DNA of 64,000 bases from Desulfuromonadaceae bacterium (GCA_019429445.1 JAHYIW010000011.1:1-64000); one strand, 5' to 3'. Counted from the first letter of the stretch, positions 1 to 8,164 are shown. The notes: generated from the sequence alone by a model not told the origin. Made by a program: numbers and translations.

Positions 1-197
1 ATCTCGGTTTTTTTCATACCGGCGCTTATCAGGATTCTATCAGTGGGTACGGAGGTATAAAGCATTGCCTGATCCCTGCTCCCAAACATGTGATTATTGA
101 CAGGGACGAAAAAGGGAACATTATCGATTATGTCTACCGGGAGGAGCAGTCGGCCCAGGATATGTTTAAAATACTGGGGTACAACAGGAAAGACTAA
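1..197 (+). CDS. speA: Arginine decarboxylase, C-terminal end (partial)
   Basis: The window opens inside this gene; reading from base 3 gives 64 codons and a TAA at 195-197. The visible tail contains HTGAYQDSISGYGG followed by KHCLIPAPKHVIIDRD and ends near EEQSAQDMFKILGY, which I recognise as the C-terminus of the biosynthetic PLP-dependent arginine decarboxylase (arginine to agmatine). The next gene on the same strand is agmatinase, so the two steps of putrescine synthesis from arginine sit together. The form of this tail resembles Bacteroidota enzymes as I remember them, and the local base composition is visibly more AT-rich than the rest of the window, which suggests transfer. The N-terminal part lies outside the window. 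Confidence 0.8.
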   Translation, partial: LGFFHTGAYQDSISGYGGIKHCLIPAPKHVIIDRDEKGNIIDYVYREEQSAQDMFKILGYNRKD

Positions 198-337
198 TCG
201 TTTTATTTTTTTTTGCACCATTGTAAATGGTTTAGCAACTGGATGTCAATGGATAATTTCCAATAGATAAACGGTACAAGAAGAGTTGTTGCCTGATCGG
301 CGTTGTAATAACAGAACGACCAAAAGGATTTATAAAG

Positions 338-1195
338 ATGGTTACATTCGGTGGAATAGAGAAGGAGCTGGCTACATTTGAAAATGCCAGCATGCTTCTA
401 CAATCGATCCCCTATGACGGCACGAGCACATGGGGGAAAGGAGCAGACAAGGGATTTGAGATGTTCCTGGAGGCTTCAGAGAACATGGAACTCTATGATA
501 TTGAAACCGATTCGGAGGTTTTCAAAAAGGGGATCCATATTTTACCACCTGTAACTGAGGCATCATCGCCCGAGGCTGTTTACAGGGCGGTACTGGCTAA
601 GACCAGGGAGTTGCTGCGTAATGACAAGTACCTGACCTTTTTTGGAGGGGAACATTCAGTGAGTATCGGGATTATTGAAGCATTTCGTGAAAAATACAAA
701 AACCTGACAGTTCTGCAGCTGGATGCGCATGCAGATCTGAGAAGCAGTTATGACGGTTCTCCCTATAACCATGCTTGTGCGGTACATTGGGCCAGTAAGA
801 ATACAAACCTAGTTCAGGTTGGTATCCGGAGCATGGACATATGCGAAAATGAGTTCATGAACCGGGAGAAGTGTTTTATGGCCCAAGAGATGCAGGCGAA
901 CCCTGACTGGATGGATCGTTCGCTGAATCTGATGACAGATGAGGTGTACCTTACCATTGATCTGGATGTATTTGATCCGTCGGTCATGCCGGCAACAGGA
1001 ACACCCGAGCCCGGAGGAATGATGTGGTATGAAACACTGACTTATCTCAGGAGGGTTTTTGCTGAAAAAAGGGTCGTTGGGTTCGATATAGTGGAGTATG
1101 CACCTTTGCCGGGTTTACGCGCCCCCGGGTTCCTGGTGGCAAAGCTCTACTACAAATTATTGTCTTACCAATTCAGTAAGGCTTCTGGTCATTGA
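338..1195 (+). CDS. speB: Agmatinase (arginase/ureohydrolase family)
   Basis: Hydrolyses agmatine to putrescine and urea with a dinuclear Mn centre in the cytoplasm. The 285-residue protein shows the family metal motifs in order: GGEHSVS (about 103-109), DAHADLR (about 129-135) and the SIDLDVFDP-like segment TIDLDVFDPS near 207, plus the EY motif DIVEYAP near the end. The N-terminal signature GTSTWGKGADKG is typical of the agmatinase group rather than arginase. AAAGGAT lies about nine bases before the ATG. It follows the arginine decarboxylase tail by 140 bases, so the pair forms a polyamine module. Base composition is lower in GC than the genes from 1.3 kb onwards. Confidence 0.92.
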   Translation: MVTFGGIEKELATFENASMLLQSIPYDGTSTWGKGADKGFEMFLEASENMELYDIETDSEVFKKGIHILPPVTEASSPEAVYRAVLAKTRELLRNDKYLTFFGGEHSVSIGIIEAFREKYKNLTVLQLDAHADLRSSYDGSPYNHACAVHWASKNTNLVQVGIRSMDICENEFMNREKCFMAQEMQANPDWMDRSLNLMTDEVYLTIDLDVFDPSVMPATGTPEPGGMMWYETLTYLRRVFAEKRVVGFDIVEYAPLPGLRAPGFLVAKLYYKLLSYQFSKASGH

Positions 1196-1271
1196 CAAGA
1201 TGAACGAATGCAGCAAATGTCATAGAAAAAACTTTTAGTATAGGGCAATAAGTCGCTTTCAAACTGAACGA

Positions 1272-1277
1272 TATAAT
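1272..1277 (+). promoter_or_regulatory. Candidate -10 box of the B12-protein operon
   Basis: A perfect TATAAT lies 30 bases before the ATG of the B12-binding protein gene. No good -35 is seen at 16-18 bases upstream, so this may need an activator or an extended contact. The assignment rests on the motif only. Confidence 0.4.
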
Positions 1278-1306
1278 AGGAGATTAAAACAAAGGAGATT
1301 ACATAG

Positions 1307-1867
1307 ATGGAAAAAAAAGGAGCAATAAGCCGGTTTATCGAGGAGATTGCTGTGCCCCTGTTGCAGCTGCTGGACCACCGTTGGACAACGGGTAGCATCA
1401 GTATAGCCCGTGAACATCTGCTCTCCGATCAGCTGGAGAAACTGCTTAAAACCGAATTTTTAGCACCAACGAACACCGATCAGCCGCAGCTGCTGTTTCT
1501 GACCTTAAGCGGCGAACGTCACAAGCTCGGGCTGCTGCTGGCGGCAGCAGCCTTTAACAGCGCTGGCATCAACTGTATCTGGTTGAATGAAGAGCTGCCG
1601 CTCTCTGAAGTCCCCGGGCTTGCACATGAGCTGGGCGTTGCTGGCGTGGCCCTCTCGTTCAGTTCTCACTATCTGCCACGCCAGGCAAAGCAGGATTTAG
1701 GAAGTTTGCGCAAGCAGCTCGACCAGAAAATCAAACTGATTGCCGGCGGGCACGCGGTGCACCAGTTCACCAGTCTGCCCAACCTGCTGATCTGCACCGA
1801 CTTGCAGCTGATACCACAGCTGGTTCGCAGACACTTCAACGATCCTCGGGTCACACCGAGCAACTGA
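1307..1867 (+). CDS. Stand-alone cobalamin-binding protein, CarH/AerR photoreceptor-like, no DNA-binding domain
   Basis: A 186-residue protein made only of the two B12-sensor modules: a helical cap (about 10-50) and a Rossmann-like B12-binding domain (about 60-185). The cap holds W26, nine residues, then E36-H37, the Wx9EH pattern known in light-sensing adenosylcobalamin repressors of the CarH/LitR group. The second domain has E70-x-H72-x-x-G75, a form of the ExHxxG cobalamin loop that supplies the lower axial His, and a later AGGHAV segment near 146-151. CarH carries a MerR-type helix-turn-helix in front of these domains. Here an AAAGGAG site nine bases before the ATG and the lack of an upstream extension show that it is truly absent. 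It resembles AerR, a short B12 anti-repressor of purple bacteria. The gene leads a tight three-gene operon. A light or B12 sensing role is inferred. Confidence 0.75.
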   Translation: MEKKGAISRFIEEIAVPLLQLLDHRWTTGSISIAREHLLSDQLEKLLKTEFLAPTNTDQPQLLFLTLSGERHKLGLLLAAAAFNSAGINCIWLNEELPLSEVPGLAHELGVAGVALSFSSHYLPRQAKQDLGSLRKQLDQKIKLIAGGHAVHQFTSLPNLLICTDLQLIPQLVRRHFNDPRVTPSN

Positions 1868-1879
1868 CAGGAGTTTTTT

Positions 1880-2266
1880 ATGGATCTTAACGAATATTTT
1901 GCCAACCGGACTGGCACCGGAATTATCTCGACAGCCGACGCTAACGGCCGGGTGGACAGCGCTATCTATTCACGCCCCCATCTGCTGGCTGATGGCAGTC
2001 TGGCGATGATCATGCGCGAACGCTTGACGCACAAAAACCTGCAGGAAAACCCTTATGCCACCTACCTGTTTATCGAGTCAGGAGGAGGCTACCAGGGGGT
2101 GCGGCTGTTCCTGAAAAAGATTCGCGAAGATGAGAATCAGCAGTTAATCCAGCAGTTGACGCGACGCTCCCTGACGCCGGAAGAAGATCAGGCCAAGGGG
2201 CGCAAGTTTATGGTTTACTTTGCGGTGGAAAAGACGCTTAGCCTGATCGGTGGCGAGGAACTCTGA
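1880..2266 (+). CDS. Pyridoxamine 5'-phosphate oxidase-like FMN-binding protein
   Basis: A 128-residue split-barrel protein of the PNPOx-like family. The pattern ISTADANGRVDSAIYSRP, then a strand with MIMRERLTHKNLQENP, then YATYLFIE is typical of small FMN- or F420-binding split barrels that act as flavin reductases or oxidoreductases; no substrate can be named. CAGGAG precedes the ATG by six bases. It starts 12 bases after the B12-binding protein and its TGA overlaps the next ATG by one base (TGATG), so it is translated in the same operon. Whether it has a flavin-linked role next to the B12 sensor is open. Confidence 0.75.
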   Translation: MDLNEYFANRTGTGIISTADANGRVDSAIYSRPHLLADGSLAMIMRERLTHKNLQENPYATYLFIESGGGYQGVRLFLKKIREDENQQLIQQLTRRSLTPEEDQAKGRKFMVYFAVEKTLSLIGGEEL

Positions 2267-2745
2267 TGACACAGGCGTTGCGTAGAGTGGACACGACACT
2301 GCTGCTGTTGTCCTGCCTGCTGCTTGCGGCCTGTAGTGGAGGAACATCGATGACCACACTTGGTCTCTACAATGATAAACTGGCGGCCTGTCCCAGTTCG
2401 CCCAATTGTGTCTCCAGTGACGCGGCAGAGACCGGACAGCAAATCGAGCCGTTGCGCTTGACAGTTTCAGCCGAAGACGCCTGGCAAGCCGCGCAAGCAG
2501 CCGTCGCGGCACTGCCGGGGACAAAAGTTACCCGCGTCGAAAACCACTATGTGCGGGCGGAATGTCGCAGCACAGTCTTTGGTTTTGTCGATGATCTGGA
2601 GCTGCATTTGCGCCCGGCAGAAAGACTGATTGCAATCCGCTCGGCCGCCCGGCTCGGCTACTTCGATTTCGGAGTCAACCGGAAACGGGTTGAAAAATTG
2701 CGTTCGGAACTGATCGCGCAAGGGGTGCTCGAGCAGCCGCGTTGA
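2266..2745 (+). CDS. DUF1499 domain lipoprotein
   Basis: A 159-residue protein with a hydrophobic signal segment (about 9-22) ending in the lipobox LLLAAC, so an N-terminal lipidated cysteine near residue 22 is likely. The mature part carries the DUF1499 signature CPSSPNCVSS near 42-51 and the later FGFVDDLELHLRP and FGVNRKRVEKLR segments. Function of the family is unknown. It overlaps the PNPOx-like gene by one base and closes the operon begun by the B12-binding protein. Confidence 0.8.
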   Translation: MTQALRRVDTTLLLLSCLLLAACSGGTSMTTLGLYNDKLAACPSSPNCVSSDAAETGQQIEPLRLTVSAEDAWQAAQAAVAALPGTKVTRVENHYVRAECRSTVFGFVDDLELHLRPAERLIAIRSAARLGYFDFGVNRKRVEKLRSELIAQGVLEQPR

Positions 2746-2881
2746 GGAAGATCAATCCTGCATTGACCTTTACCAGACGATAACCATGAGCAACAGCGTA
2801 GAACCGATCTTTATTGCCGGGGCAATCGGCTAAATATGGTGTCAGGTTTTCAACTTGGGGAGTTAACGGTAAACTATCATC

Positions 2882-3196
2882 ATGCCACGTAAACCACGAA
2901 TCCATTATCCCGGTGCCCTGTACCACGTCATATTGCGTGGTAACGATGGTGCGCCAATCTTTGCCGATGACCGGGACCGTTATCGATTCTTTCTTTTTTT
3001 GCAGGAGATTGTGGAGCGGCTTGGCTGCCACGTCTATGCTTCTTGTTTGATGGACAATCACCTCCATCTGGCGGTTCAGGTTGGCTCGGTTCCGCTGTCC
3101 AAAATCATGCAGATTCTTGCCTCGCGCTACACCCGGTGGTCAAACTGGCGGCAGGCTGTTCGGCGACAATTATCCTGTCCGGTCGGCGTCAATTAA
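2882..3196 (+). pseudogene. Truncated REP-associated tyrosine transposase (RAYT, Y1/HUH type)
   Basis: The first ~90 residues match the N-terminus of TnpA-REP-like proteins: MPRKPRIHYPGALYHVILRG, then the HUH metal motif NHLHL at about 59-63 and LASRYTRW. After about base 3150 the reading departs from the family (normally 200-300 residues) and stops at 3196, so the part bearing the catalytic tyrosine is missing. An IS21-type fragment lies just downstream and probably caused the truncation. Confidence 0.75.
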
Positions 3197-3279
3197 CTTG
3201 GCCGGTTGAGTGCCCCTCCATGTAAGCTCCTCCTTGAATTAAAAGGAGGCTGACTTGCCTGGTAAACACATCACTCAAC

Positions 3280-3688
3280 GACAGGAGAGGCAGGTTCAGG
3301 CTGCGACCGATCTGGCGCCGCTTGAGATTTAGTTCGAAATGAAGACGCAGAACGTCTTTGATCTTGCGCATGGAGAACCTCTTTCTTGCCAAGGGTACAC
3401 CTCCTGAAAAGTTAAAATCAGAAGGTGTATACCAGGTTACCCAGCGACGTTGCATGATTCCGAAACAAACCATCCACCGATTCCGACAGGTCAGCAAAAT
3501 TGGACGAATTGCCGTCGGAATGGGTGGCCGAATTTAATCGGAACGGGTGGCCGAATTCAATCGGAACGGGTGGCCGAATTCAATCGGAACGGGTGGCCGA
3601 ATTTAATCGGAACGGGTGGCCGAATTGGATCGGAACGGGTGGACGATTTGCGTCGGAATCAGTGGCGGAATTGGCTCGGAATACGCAC
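3280..3688 (-). mobile_element. Remnant of an IS21-family element (left end)
   Basis: Read on the minus strand, the stretch holds an outer block of regularly spaced 23-bp repeats and then the first codons of an IstA-like transposase. IS21 elements are known for multiple terminal repeats ahead of istA. Nothing of the rest of istA or of istB is present. The element sits between a broken RAYT gene and an orphan Ehr small-subunit fragment. The precise borders are my estimate. Confidence 0.6.
3288..3392 (-). pseudogene. istA: istA N-terminal fragment (IS21 transposase)
   Basis: About 35 codons beginning at a TTG with CAGGAGG a few bases upstream give the helix-turn-helix start ARKRFSMRKIKDVLRLHFEL, followed by a degenerate RRQIGRSLNLP. 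I recognise this as the N-terminus of IS21-family IstA. The frame then runs into unrelated sequence. Full IstA is ~500 residues, so this is a relic. Confidence 0.65.
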
Positions 3689-3699
3689 ATCCCCGCGCC
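3516..3699. repeat. Eight tandem 23-bp units
   Basis: Units begin at 3516, 3539, 3562, 3585, 3608, 3631, 3654 and 3677, exactly 23 bases apart. The core is CGGAACGGGTGGCCGAATT plus a variable 4-base end; the first and the last two units are more degenerate. There are no unique spacers, so this is not a CRISPR array. The position ahead of the istA fragment fits IS21 terminal transposase-binding repeats. Confidence 0.85.
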
Positions 3700-3874
3700 C
3701 AAACTGGGGATCGCCTCTGCCGCCTGCGCTATTGGCGGCAGGCCGCTTGGTGGCAGCCCCGAAGTGAATAACGGCAGCGGCGGCCTGCTGCCGGTCGACC
3801 AGCACGTCCCCGGTTGTCCGCCCCATCCCCACACGAGGCTGGATGGACTTATCCGGTTACCCGGTCGCCGTTGA
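3689..3874 (+). pseudogene. Orphan C-terminal fragment of an Ehr small subunit (NuoB-like)
   Basis: Sixty-one codons beginning IPAPKLGIASAACAIGG and ending at the TGA at 3872-3874 line up residue for residue with the last 61 residues of the ferredoxin-NuoB fusion encoded at 12075-12827. It includes the fourth cluster ligand motif PGCPPHP. The DNA is clearly homologous but diverged at many positions. It is on the plus strand, opposite to the Ehr operon, and begins where the 23-bp repeats end. It is therefore a relic of a third copy or of a rearranged duplicate, cut by the IS21-type element. An open frame runs through the repeats into it but is not a real gene. Confidence 0.8.
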
Positions 3875-3890
3875 GTAGCGGGTCGCCAGA

Positions 3891-4400
3891 TTAGCGTTTT
3901 TGCAAGAGGTCAAGCAGGCCCTGTAAAAGCTGAAGGGGGGTCGGGGGACAGCCCGGGATAACGGCGTCGACCGGGATGACATTTTCGAGCGCGCCGCAAC
4001 TGGCGTATGAGACGCCGAATTCGCCGCCGTCTGCCGCACAGTCGCCCATGCCGACCACCAGCTTGGGGGCCGGCGTCGCGGCATAGGTTCGTAGCAGGGC
4101 GGCCTGCATGTGGCGTGAGACGGGGCCGGTGACCAGCAGCAGATCGGCATGGCGCGGTGAGGCGACAAAATGGATACCGAAGCGCTCAATGTCGTAAAAG
4201 CTGTTATTCACGGCGTGCATCTCCAGTTCACAACCGTTGCAGCTGCCGGCATCAACCATGCGGATCGCCAGCGATCCGGAAAACTTACGCGCGATCTCTT
4301 TTTGGCAAGCCACACCCAAGCGGGCGACCTGCTGATCCCGTGGCGCCAAAGGTTCAGTCAGGCGACCGGTTTTGCGGATTTTATTGAAGATGCGAAACAT
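3891..4400 (-). CDS. Ehr complex A small subunit (NuoB/HycG-like, [4Fe-4S])
   Basis: A 169-residue NADH-quinone oxidoreductase subunit B/hydrogenase small-subunit-like protein. The four ligands for the proximal (N2-like) 4Fe-4S cluster are in place: C54 and C57 in GSCNGCELE, C121 in GDCAADGG and C151 in PGCPPTP. It is expected to pass electrons in the peripheral arm of a membrane complex, next to the NuoD-like subunit encoded directly upstream (20 bases apart). Unlike its counterpart in set B it carries no ferredoxin domain. It is the last gene of the Ehr cluster. Geobacter annotations call such genes ehrS, as far as I recall. Confidence 0.85.
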   Translation of the reverse strand: MFRIFNKIRKTGRLTEPLAPRDQQVARLGVACQKEIARKFSGSLAIRMVDAGSCNGCELEMHAVNNSFYDIERFGIHFVASPRHADLLLVTGPVSRHMQAALLRTYAATPAPKLVVGMGDCAADGGEFGVSYASCGALENVIPVDAVIPGCPPTPLQLLQGLLDLLQKR

Positions 4401-4420
4401 GGTTTAGAACTCCAATTTTT

Positions 4421-6025
4421 CTACAAATCATGCCCCGAGTATGAACCGTTGACCGATTTGTTGCAGACCGGGAAATCGGGCACAATCACCCCGTCCATCA
4501 TCTCTTCCAGCGCCAGCCAGTTGATCGCACTGGGATCACGGGGGAAGTAGCGTAACACCTTTCCTGCTGCATCCAGTCTCACGTACGCAACGGTTTCACC
4601 GCGCCAGCCTTCGACCAGCCCCAGGCCCTGTACCTCGCGTCCTGGAGCGGAACACAAAACAGATAAATCGCCACTCGGCAGTTTGCCCAGCAGTTCCTCG
4701 ATCAGCCCCAGCGCGACCAGAATTTCGTCGCCGCGAACCCGCACCCGGCGGGCCACATCCCCGTCAAGATAGGCCGGAACTTCGACCTTCAGATCGTCGT
4801 AAGGCGGATAAGGCGCGTCGCGGCGCAGGTCATATTGATGATTGCTGGCGCGACCGACATAGCCGAGGATGCCGAGCAGGGTGGCCTTTACGGGGGAAAG
4901 CAAACCGGTATCGCGCAAACGATCCTGCAGGGAGGGATATTCGAGCAACAGCGGCATCAGCTCGACAACCTCGGTACGCAGGGTTGCACAGGCCGCGAGC
5001 TGTAGTCGAATCTGTGCGGCAGTGAGATCGCTGGCCACCCCGCCGGGGACAAGATAATCCATCATCAACCGATGGCCGAAACACTCTTCACTGTTGCGTT
5101 GCCACAATTCGCGCAGCCGGGTCATCTGAACCTGGGCGAAGGCGAAACCGACATCGTTGCCAACCGCACCGATATCTCCCAAGTGATTGGCGATCCGTTC
5201 GCGCTCGCAGGCAATGGCGCGTAAGGCACTGGCGCGCGGCGGCGGGTCGATCCCTAAGGCCAGCTCGGCGGCCTGGCACGCGGCCCAGCTGTGCGCGACC
5301 GTGCTGTCACCTGAGACGCGCGCTGCGAGGCGGATCAGCGCCGACAGGTTGCGCCCGACGGCAATCTTTTCGATCCCCTTATGCACATAGCCCAGATGTT
5401 CTTCGAGGCGCAGGATGGTTTCGCCGACCGCTTGGAAACGGAAATGCCCCGGTTCGATGATCCCGGCATGAACCGGTCCGACCGGGATCTCGTAGACTCC
5501 AACGCCAGCGGTGGCGATGAAGGGGTATGCGCAGTCGGGTGGCGTCTGTTCAGCGGGATGCCCGGCGCACGGGAACTCGACTCGCAACGGAAAATCTCCC
5601 TCGGCCCAGGCCTGATGGCGCAACCAGCGGCGCGGGTCCGGGTGACCCTGCACTTGAACGCCCAGCATATCTTGCAGGACTCGTTCGGGGCGCGCCGCCG
5701 CAGCAAAAAAAGGGGTTTGGGCAGGGAGTTGCGGATCATCTTCGGCGATTTCGGTTTGCAATAGCAGATGCCCATCGCCACCGGCAAAGAGGCTGAAAAT
5801 CTGGATATGCGGTGGGCGATGCTCACCCCAACAGGCCGAAAAGCGCAGTTTTTCATCGCGTGCCAGTTTGGCGGCCTTACCCCAGTCACAACGGGCAATG
5901 CTCAGGTTGATGCAGCCGGGGTGCACGGCCGGAAGCTCGGTTCCGGACAGCCTGATAGCTTGCAGCGCGGTTGCGAATTCAGCGGTCTTGCCGCTGGGGA
6001 TCAGCGCAGGTTGACGTTTGCTCAT
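4421..6025 (-). CDS. Ehr complex A large subunit (NuoCD/HycE-like, no NiFe site)
   Basis: A 534-residue fusion of a NuoC-like domain (about 1-150) and a NuoD/hydrogenase-large-subunit-like domain (about 165-534, opening with YEIPVGPVHAGIIEPGHFRF). In NiFe hydrogenases the N-terminal motif is RxCGxC; here the matching stretch is AARVSGDSTVAHS. The C-terminal DPCxxC is replaced by DFPVCNKSVNGSYSGHDL. Without both cysteine pairs nickel cannot be bound as in hydrogenases, which places the protein with Ehr complexes rather than Hyf/Ech hydrogenases. The ATG at 6025 overlaps the stop of the HyfF-like gene (ATGA); an upstream start at 6139 would lie wholly inside that gene. The natural substrate is unknown. 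Confidence 0.85.
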   Translation of the reverse strand: MSKRQPALIPSGKTAEFATALQAIRLSGTELPAVHPGCINLSIARCDWGKAAKLARDEKLRFSACWGEHRPPHIQIFSLFAGGDGHLLLQTEIAEDDPQLPAQTPFFAAAARPERVLQDMLGVQVQGHPDPRRWLRHQAWAEGDFPLRVEFPCAGHPAEQTPPDCAYPFIATAGVGVYEIPVGPVHAGIIEPGHFRFQAVGETILRLEEHLGYVHKGIEKIAVGRNLSALIRLAARVSGDSTVAHSWAACQAAELALGIDPPPRASALRAIACERERIANHLGDIGAVGNDVGFAFAQVQMTRLRELWQRNSEECFGHRLMMDYLVPGGVASDLTAAQIRLQLAACATLRTEVVELMPLLLEYPSLQDRLRDTGLLSPVKATLLGILGYVGRASNHQYDLRRDAPYPPYDDLKVEVPAYLDGDVARRVRVRGDEILVALGLIEELLGKLPSGDLSVLCSAPGREVQGLGLVEGWRGETVAYVRLDAAGKVLRYFPRDPSAINWLALEEMMDGVIVPDFPVCNKSVNGSYSGHDL

Positions 6026-7488
6026 AGCACCCCCTTGCCGACTACCATGATCGTTGCCTGATTCAGCCAGTCGACGAGCACCCCGGGGATGGAGATGCCG
6101 AGGAGTAACACCAGGAGGAGATGAAGAATAACTGGCCACATGTTGGCCGGTACCGCGACCTGACCGGCGGGGGGCTCACCGAAGACCATCGGCTGGATGT
6201 GGCGAAAAAGCCCGGTGAAGGCGATTACCAAACCACTGAGCAAGGGGATGACCAGCCAGGGCCAGCTCTTCATGGTAGCGGTGAAGAGTAGAAACTCGCT
6301 GGTAAAGACACCGAAGGGAGGGAACCCGGCGATCGCTACGGTTGCGATCAGCAAACACCAACCGACGAGCGGCTGGGTTTTGATCAGCCCGCGGATACTC
6401 GCGATGTTCTGGGTGCCGGCGATATGGGCGGCATGGCCAACGGTGACGAAGATCGAGGATTTGGTCAAGGAATGCACGATCATATGCAGCAAAGCGCCGA
6501 AGGTTGCCAGTGGGCCACCGATGCCAAAGGCGAAGGTCATCAGCCCCATGTGTTCGATAGAAGAATAAGCGTACATCCGTTTCACGTCGCGCTGGTGGTG
6601 CAACAGCAGACTGGCGACGGTAAAGGAGAGCAGGCCGAAGCCCATCATCATCTGACCCGCCAGCTGATTGCCCAGCGCCGGGTCGACGATCATTTTGAAG
6701 CGCACCACCGCATAGAGCGCGATATTCAGCAGCAACCCGGAAAGGATTGCCGACATCGGCGTCGGCCCTTCGGAGTGGGCGTCGGGTAGCCAGTTGTGCA
6801 GCGGAACCAGCCCGACCTTGGTGCCGTAACCGACCAGCAAGAAGGCAAAGGCGATGGTCAGCACCGCCGGTTCCAACTCGCTGGCGTGTTCATGAAGGAC
6901 GCTCCAGAGCAGGGTCTCGTCGCTTTCAGGAAATATTTTCTCGGCGGCGAAGTAGATCAACACCGTACCGAAGAGCGCCTGAGCGATACCGACACCGCAG
7001 AGGATGAAGTATTTCCAGCCCGCCTCGATCGCTTCCGGGGTGCGGTAGAGCGAGACCAGTAGCACCGTGGCCAGGGTTGCGCCCTCGATGGAGACCCAGA
7101 GAATGCCGAGATTATTGGTCGAGAGCGCCAGCAGCATGGTAAACAAAAAGCCCTGAAACATCGCATGGTAGAGGCGCATACGTCCATCATCGACCCGACC
7201 AATCTTGACTTCGTGCGCCATGTAGGGCCCTGAAAAAATCGAGGTCGTCAAGCCGACAAAGGCGTTCAGCAGAATCAGGTAGACATTGAAGGCGTCGACA
7301 TAGAACAGCTTGCCCGAGCTGAGTAGCGGGCCATGCTCAAAGATGTTGACTGCCAGTTGCAGCGCGGCGACAAAGGTGGCGAGGCAGAAAAGACTATTGA
7401 GCAGACCGGCGTTGCGCCAATGGCCGATCAGTGCCAGCAACAGGGTGCCGATCAGTGGCAGCAACAGGCAGAGGGAGAGTGCACTCAT
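6022..7488 (-). CDS. Ehr complex A antiporter-like membrane subunit (HyfF/NuoN-like)
   Basis: A 488-residue, ~14-helix Mrp/NuoLMN-type subunit. Key charged residues of proton-conducting subunits are visible: Glu in WVSIEGATL, Lys in GYGTKVGLVPLHNWLPDAHS and Lys in HSLTKSSIF. It should move protons (or Na+) across the inner membrane, driven by redox change in the peripheral arm. It overlaps its upstream HyfE-like gene and its downstream large-subunit gene by four bases each (ATGA), which indicates coupled translation. Confidence 0.85.
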   Translation of the reverse strand: MSALSLCLLLPLIGTLLLALIGHWRNAGLLNSLFCLATFVAALQLAVNIFEHGPLLSSGKLFYVDAFNVYLILLNAFVGLTTSIFSGPYMAHEVKIGRVDDGRMRLYHAMFQGFLFTMLLALSTNNLGILWVSIEGATLATVLLVSLYRTPEAIEAGWKYFILCGVGIAQALFGTVLIYFAAEKIFPESDETLLWSVLHEHASELEPAVLTIAFAFLLVGYGTKVGLVPLHNWLPDAHSEGPTPMSAILSGLLLNIALYAVVRFKMIVDPALGNQLAGQMMMGFGLLSFTVASLLLHHQRDVKRMYAYSSIEHMGLMTFAFGIGGPLATFGALLHMIVHSLTKSSIFVTVGHAAHIAGTQNIASIRGLIKTQPLVGWCLLIATVAIAGFPPFGVFTSEFLLFTATMKSWPWLVIPLLSGLVIAFTGLFRHIQPMVFGEPPAGQVAVPANMWPVILHLLLVLLLGISIPGVLVDWLNQATIMVVGKGVL

Positions 7489-8162
7489 TTATCCACCTCG
7501 GTCAGGCGATTGAGGTGATCGACATTGAGCGAGCCGATGCCGGAACGGATCTGAAAAAAGAAGATGCCGAAGAGGATCGCGGCGACCAGCACATCGAAGG
7601 CCACGCCAAGCTCAACCACCATCGGCATGCCGTAGGTTGAAACGACGGCGGCAAAGAAGAGCCCGTTTTCCATCGACATGAAGCCGATCACCTGGGCTAC
7701 CGCCTTGCGCCGGGTAATGATCATCAGCATGCCGATGAGGATGACCGCCAGCGATATCGCAATGGTATTGCGTGTCGAGAGGAGGGATAGCTCGCGGATC
7801 GGCAGTACCACGTAGTAACTGAACAGGGTCAGGGCCCCGGCGGCAATCATGATCAGGGAGGCTCCACCGACCGTTTCAACTTCGCGGCGAATGTCGAGGC
7901 GCACCACCAGACGACGCAATTGCCAGGGGATGAAGAAGACCTTCAGCCCGAGGGTCAGCCCGGCCGAGATAAACAGATGATGGCGCCCAGAACTGGAAGC
8001 CATCAGGACGGTTGCGGCAAACAGTAGCGCGCCCTGCCAAGCAAAGGTGTGAATCAGGCTGACTATGCGCGACTGCGCCAGCAGCAGGAATGAGGTAAAC
8101 AGAATCAGTGCCGCCAGGGTCAGAATCAGTTGTTCGCTCAGACTTAAGGCTTCAATTCCCAT
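7485..8162 (-). CDS. Ehr complex A membrane subunit (HyfE-like)
   Basis: A 225-residue, seven-helix membrane protein of the HyfE type (fused NuoK-like features with extra helices); VLDVLVAAILFG-like text near the C-terminus (VAFDVLVAAILFGIFFFQI) and a KAVAQVIGFMSMENGLF segment are typical. It overlaps the following HyfF-like gene by four bases and sits two bases after the NuoH-like gene. The set HyfB-HyfC-HyfE-HyfF is the known membrane module of formate hydrogenlyase-2-like complexes. Confidence 0.82.
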   Translation of the reverse strand: MGIEALSLSEQLILTLAALILFTSFLLLAQSRIVSLIHTFAWQGALLFAATVLMASSSGRHHLFISAGLTLGLKVFFIPWQLRRLVVRLDIRREVETVGGASLIMIAAGALTLFSYYVVLPIRELSLLSTRNTIAISLAVILIGMLMIITRRKAVAQVIGFMSMENGLFFAAVVSTYGMPMVVELGVAFDVLVAAILFGIFFFQIRSGIGSLNVDHLNRLTEVDK

Positions 8163-8164
8163 GC

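Noticed and set aside
3516-3699. CRISPR-like array
   Set aside because: Units are directly adjacent with a 23-base period and no unique spacers; no cas genes nearby.
3500-3874. Open frame of 124 codons through the 23-bp repeats
   Set aside because: The first half is repeat translation and the second half is the tail of a small subunit; it is a chance join, not a gene.
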